7,505 nt of DNA from Chloroflexota bacterium. GTDB lineage: Bacteria; Chloroflexota; Anaerolineae; Aggregatilineales; UBA2796. The translations under genes were made by a program, and so were the position numbers. The stretch spans positions 1 through 7,505 of the forward strand of contig RFIM01000197.1 in the NCBI GenBank assembly GCA_003695215.1. The letters run 5' to 3'. Each line of letters starts with the position of its first letter. Position 1 is the stretch's first letter. The notes below the pieces were generated by a model. That model saw only the letters and a list, made by a program, of their open reading frames with translations, was not told where the DNA came from and searched no databases. Shown here piece by piece: positions 7,130 through 7,505 of the stretch.

Positions 7130-7143
7130 GCAGCCTAGGCTGC
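7130..7143. repeat. Perfect 14-nt palindrome just downstream of tRNA-Glu
   Basis: GCAGCCTAGGCTGC reads the same on both strands and starts 25 nt after the tRNA 3' end. As RNA it can fold into a 5-bp stem with a CTAG loop. No T-run follows, so it is at best a poor intrinsic terminator. It could mark the 3' trailer, be a binding site for a dimeric protein, or be chance. Confidence 0.6.
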
Positions 7144-7227
7144 GCCTTGCTGCCCTTCCGCTCCTCGCAAGCGCCAACTCGCGCTCTCTGCGCATCGCTT
7201 TGATTTTATGGAACATCGCTCTAGTGC

Positions 7228-7256
7228 TTGCCATTTGGCGCAAAATGTGGCATAAC
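7228..7256 (+). promoter_or_regulatory. Possible metG leader promoter
   Basis: TTGCCA (7228-7233, five of six -35 bases) and CATAAC (7251-7256, four of six -10 bases) are 17 nt apart. Transcription would begin near 7262-7264 and give a leader of about 175 nt before metG, running through the terminator at 7361-7390. It is weaker than the tRNA promoter but well spaced. Sequence inference only. Confidence 0.4.
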
Positions 7257-7360
7257 TAGCGCTATGAACATAGCAAAGCGCGCCCAACGAATGTCCATCG
7301 CCAACTGGCGGCTCGCACGCATAGCGCCCTGAGCCTATGCCTAGCCTGATGCTGCCACTT

Positions 7361-7390
7361 GACCGCTGAATCTCGGCGGTCTTTCGTTTT
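7361..7390 (+). terminator. Intrinsic terminator / possible attenuator upstream of metG
   Basis: GACCGC (7361-7366) pairs perfectly with GCGGTC (7376-7381), and an extra T-G pair shortens the loop to about 7 nt. TTTCGTTTT follows directly (7382-7390). This is the layout of a Rho-independent terminator on the plus strand. It either ends transcripts from the tRNA-Glu promoter or, because it lies only 48 nt before the metG start, acts as a transcription attenuator. No clear competing antiterminator was found by eye. Confidence 0.7.
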
Positions 7391-7423
7391 CTGAAAAGCC
7401 CTGGCGCATGCTGATCTTCGCTT

Positions 7424-7430
7424 GAAAGGA
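7424..7430 (+). promoter_or_regulatory. Shine-Dalgarno site fixing the metG TTG start
   Basis: GAAAGGA ends 8 nt before the TTG at 7439. An in-frame TGA at 7412-7414 and the absence of other start codons after it leave TTG 7439 as the only sensible start. Confidence 0.8.
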
Positions 7431-7438
7431 ACAAGAGC

Positions 7439-7505
7439 TTGCCCGAATACATTCACGTCTCAGTGGCTTGGCCCTATGCCAACGGCGACCTGCACGTCGG
7501 ACACA
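7439..7505 (+). CDS. metG: Methionyl-tRNA synthetase, N-terminus (truncated by window edge)
   Basis: Only the first 22 codons are in the window, but they are diagnostic. VAWPYANGDLHVGH (residues 9-22) is the class I aminoacyl-tRNA synthetase ATP-binding region of MetRS, whose usual form is AWPYANGxxHxGH, and HVGH is the HIGH signature. The enzyme charges tRNA-Met with methionine using ATP in the cytoplasm. Translation starts at TTG 7439, so the protein reads M-P-E-Y-I-H, with a Shine-Dalgarno (GAAAGGA) 8 nt upstream. The gene lies downstream of tRNA-Glu and of a terminator-like hairpin that may control its transcription. The rest of the gene, including the KMSKS motif, lies beyond the window. 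The very short homologous part is the only limit on confidence. Confidence 0.93.
   Translation, partial: MPEYIHVSVAWPYANGDLHVGH

Larger units (their letters stand above)
7106..7438 (+). other. 333-nt non-coding region between tRNA-Glu and metG
   Basis: I see no convincing protein gene here. In order it holds a perfect 14-nt palindrome (7130-7143), a possible second promoter (7228-7256), a small hairpin GCTAT-4 nt-ATAGC (7262-7273), another hairpin CGCC-4 nt-GGCG (7299-7310), an intrinsic terminator (7361-7390) and the metG Shine-Dalgarno. The open frames inside are very short. A 105-codon minus-strand frame (7452-7135) spans most of the region and runs into metG, but its composition is not protein-like. 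I looked for T-box and SAM riboswitch cores and recognised neither. Confidence 0.6.

Noticed and set aside
7052..7243. Minus-strand 63-codon frame over the tRNA
   Set aside because: Its C-terminal part is just the antisense translation of tRNA-Glu, a common false prediction.
7208..7255. Plus-strand 15-codon ORF in the region before metG
   Set aside because: It lacks a Shine-Dalgarno and its end overlaps the -10 element of the possible leader promoter, so it would not be on that transcript.
7106..7438. T-box or SAM riboswitch ahead of metG
   Set aside because: No AGGGTGGNACCGCG-like T-box and no SAM-family core were recognised by eye; only the terminator hairpin is supported.
7135..7452. Minus-strand 105-codon frame across the metG leader
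   Set aside because: It overlaps the metG start and the terminator, has no clear Shine-Dalgarno, and its composition does not resemble a folded protein.
1..7505. Mobile element, prophage, CRISPR array or defence system
   Set aside because: No transposase, integrase, phage-like genes, direct repeats with spacers or terminal inverted repeats were seen; gene content and composition are uniform and housekeeping-like.

Overview
The window is a compact stretch of bacterial chromosome of roughly 60% GC, with seven protein-coding genes (two cut by the window edges) and one tRNA. Very short gaps, 4-nt overlaps, TTG starts and a tRNA without an encoded CCA all fit a free-living bacterium. My best guess is a Chloroflexota (Anaerolineae-like) member. 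The main clue is the GT-C-like membrane protein with a C-terminal beta-rich domain, a build common in that phylum. This taxonomic call is an inference. I see no phage genes, insertion sequences, CRISPR array or other mobile DNA.

Layout: (1) Positions 1-2702, plus strand: the 3' part of an M17 leucyl aminopeptidase gene, then 6 nt later a polytopic membrane protein that looks like a GT-C glycosyltransferase relative. (2) Positions 2699-6843, minus strand, read right to left: thiamine-diphosphate dehydrogenase E1 alpha, E1 beta, an ATZ/TRZ-type amidohydrolase and a pteridine-reductase-like SDR. The last three are tightly packed (3-nt gap, then overlap), so this is very probably one operon. The two blocks converge, and their stop codons share the tetranucleotide TTAA. 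(3) Positions 6844-7438: a divergent control region with a likely minus-strand promoter for the E1 operon, a strong plus-strand promoter, tRNA-Glu(TTC), and a leader region with an intrinsic terminator. (4) Positions 7439-7505: the start of methionyl-tRNA synthetase (metG), with a TTG start, a clear Shine-Dalgarno and the HIGH-type motif HVGH.

How the genes fit together: E1 alpha and beta form the decarboxylating component of a 2-oxoacid or acetoin dehydrogenase complex. The E2 and E3 genes that often follow are replaced here by an amidohydrolase and a reductase, so the complex must take E2/E3 from elsewhere, if it uses them. The two downstream enzymes may work on one heterocyclic (possibly pterin- or purine-like) substrate, but that is speculation. 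The tRNA-Glu and metG are translation genes whose shared control region may include transcription attenuation. Most of the window is ordinary housekeeping DNA. The points most worth checking are the unusual E1 operon content, the Tyr-to-His change in the SDR active site, and the terminator plus short ORFs ahead of metG.
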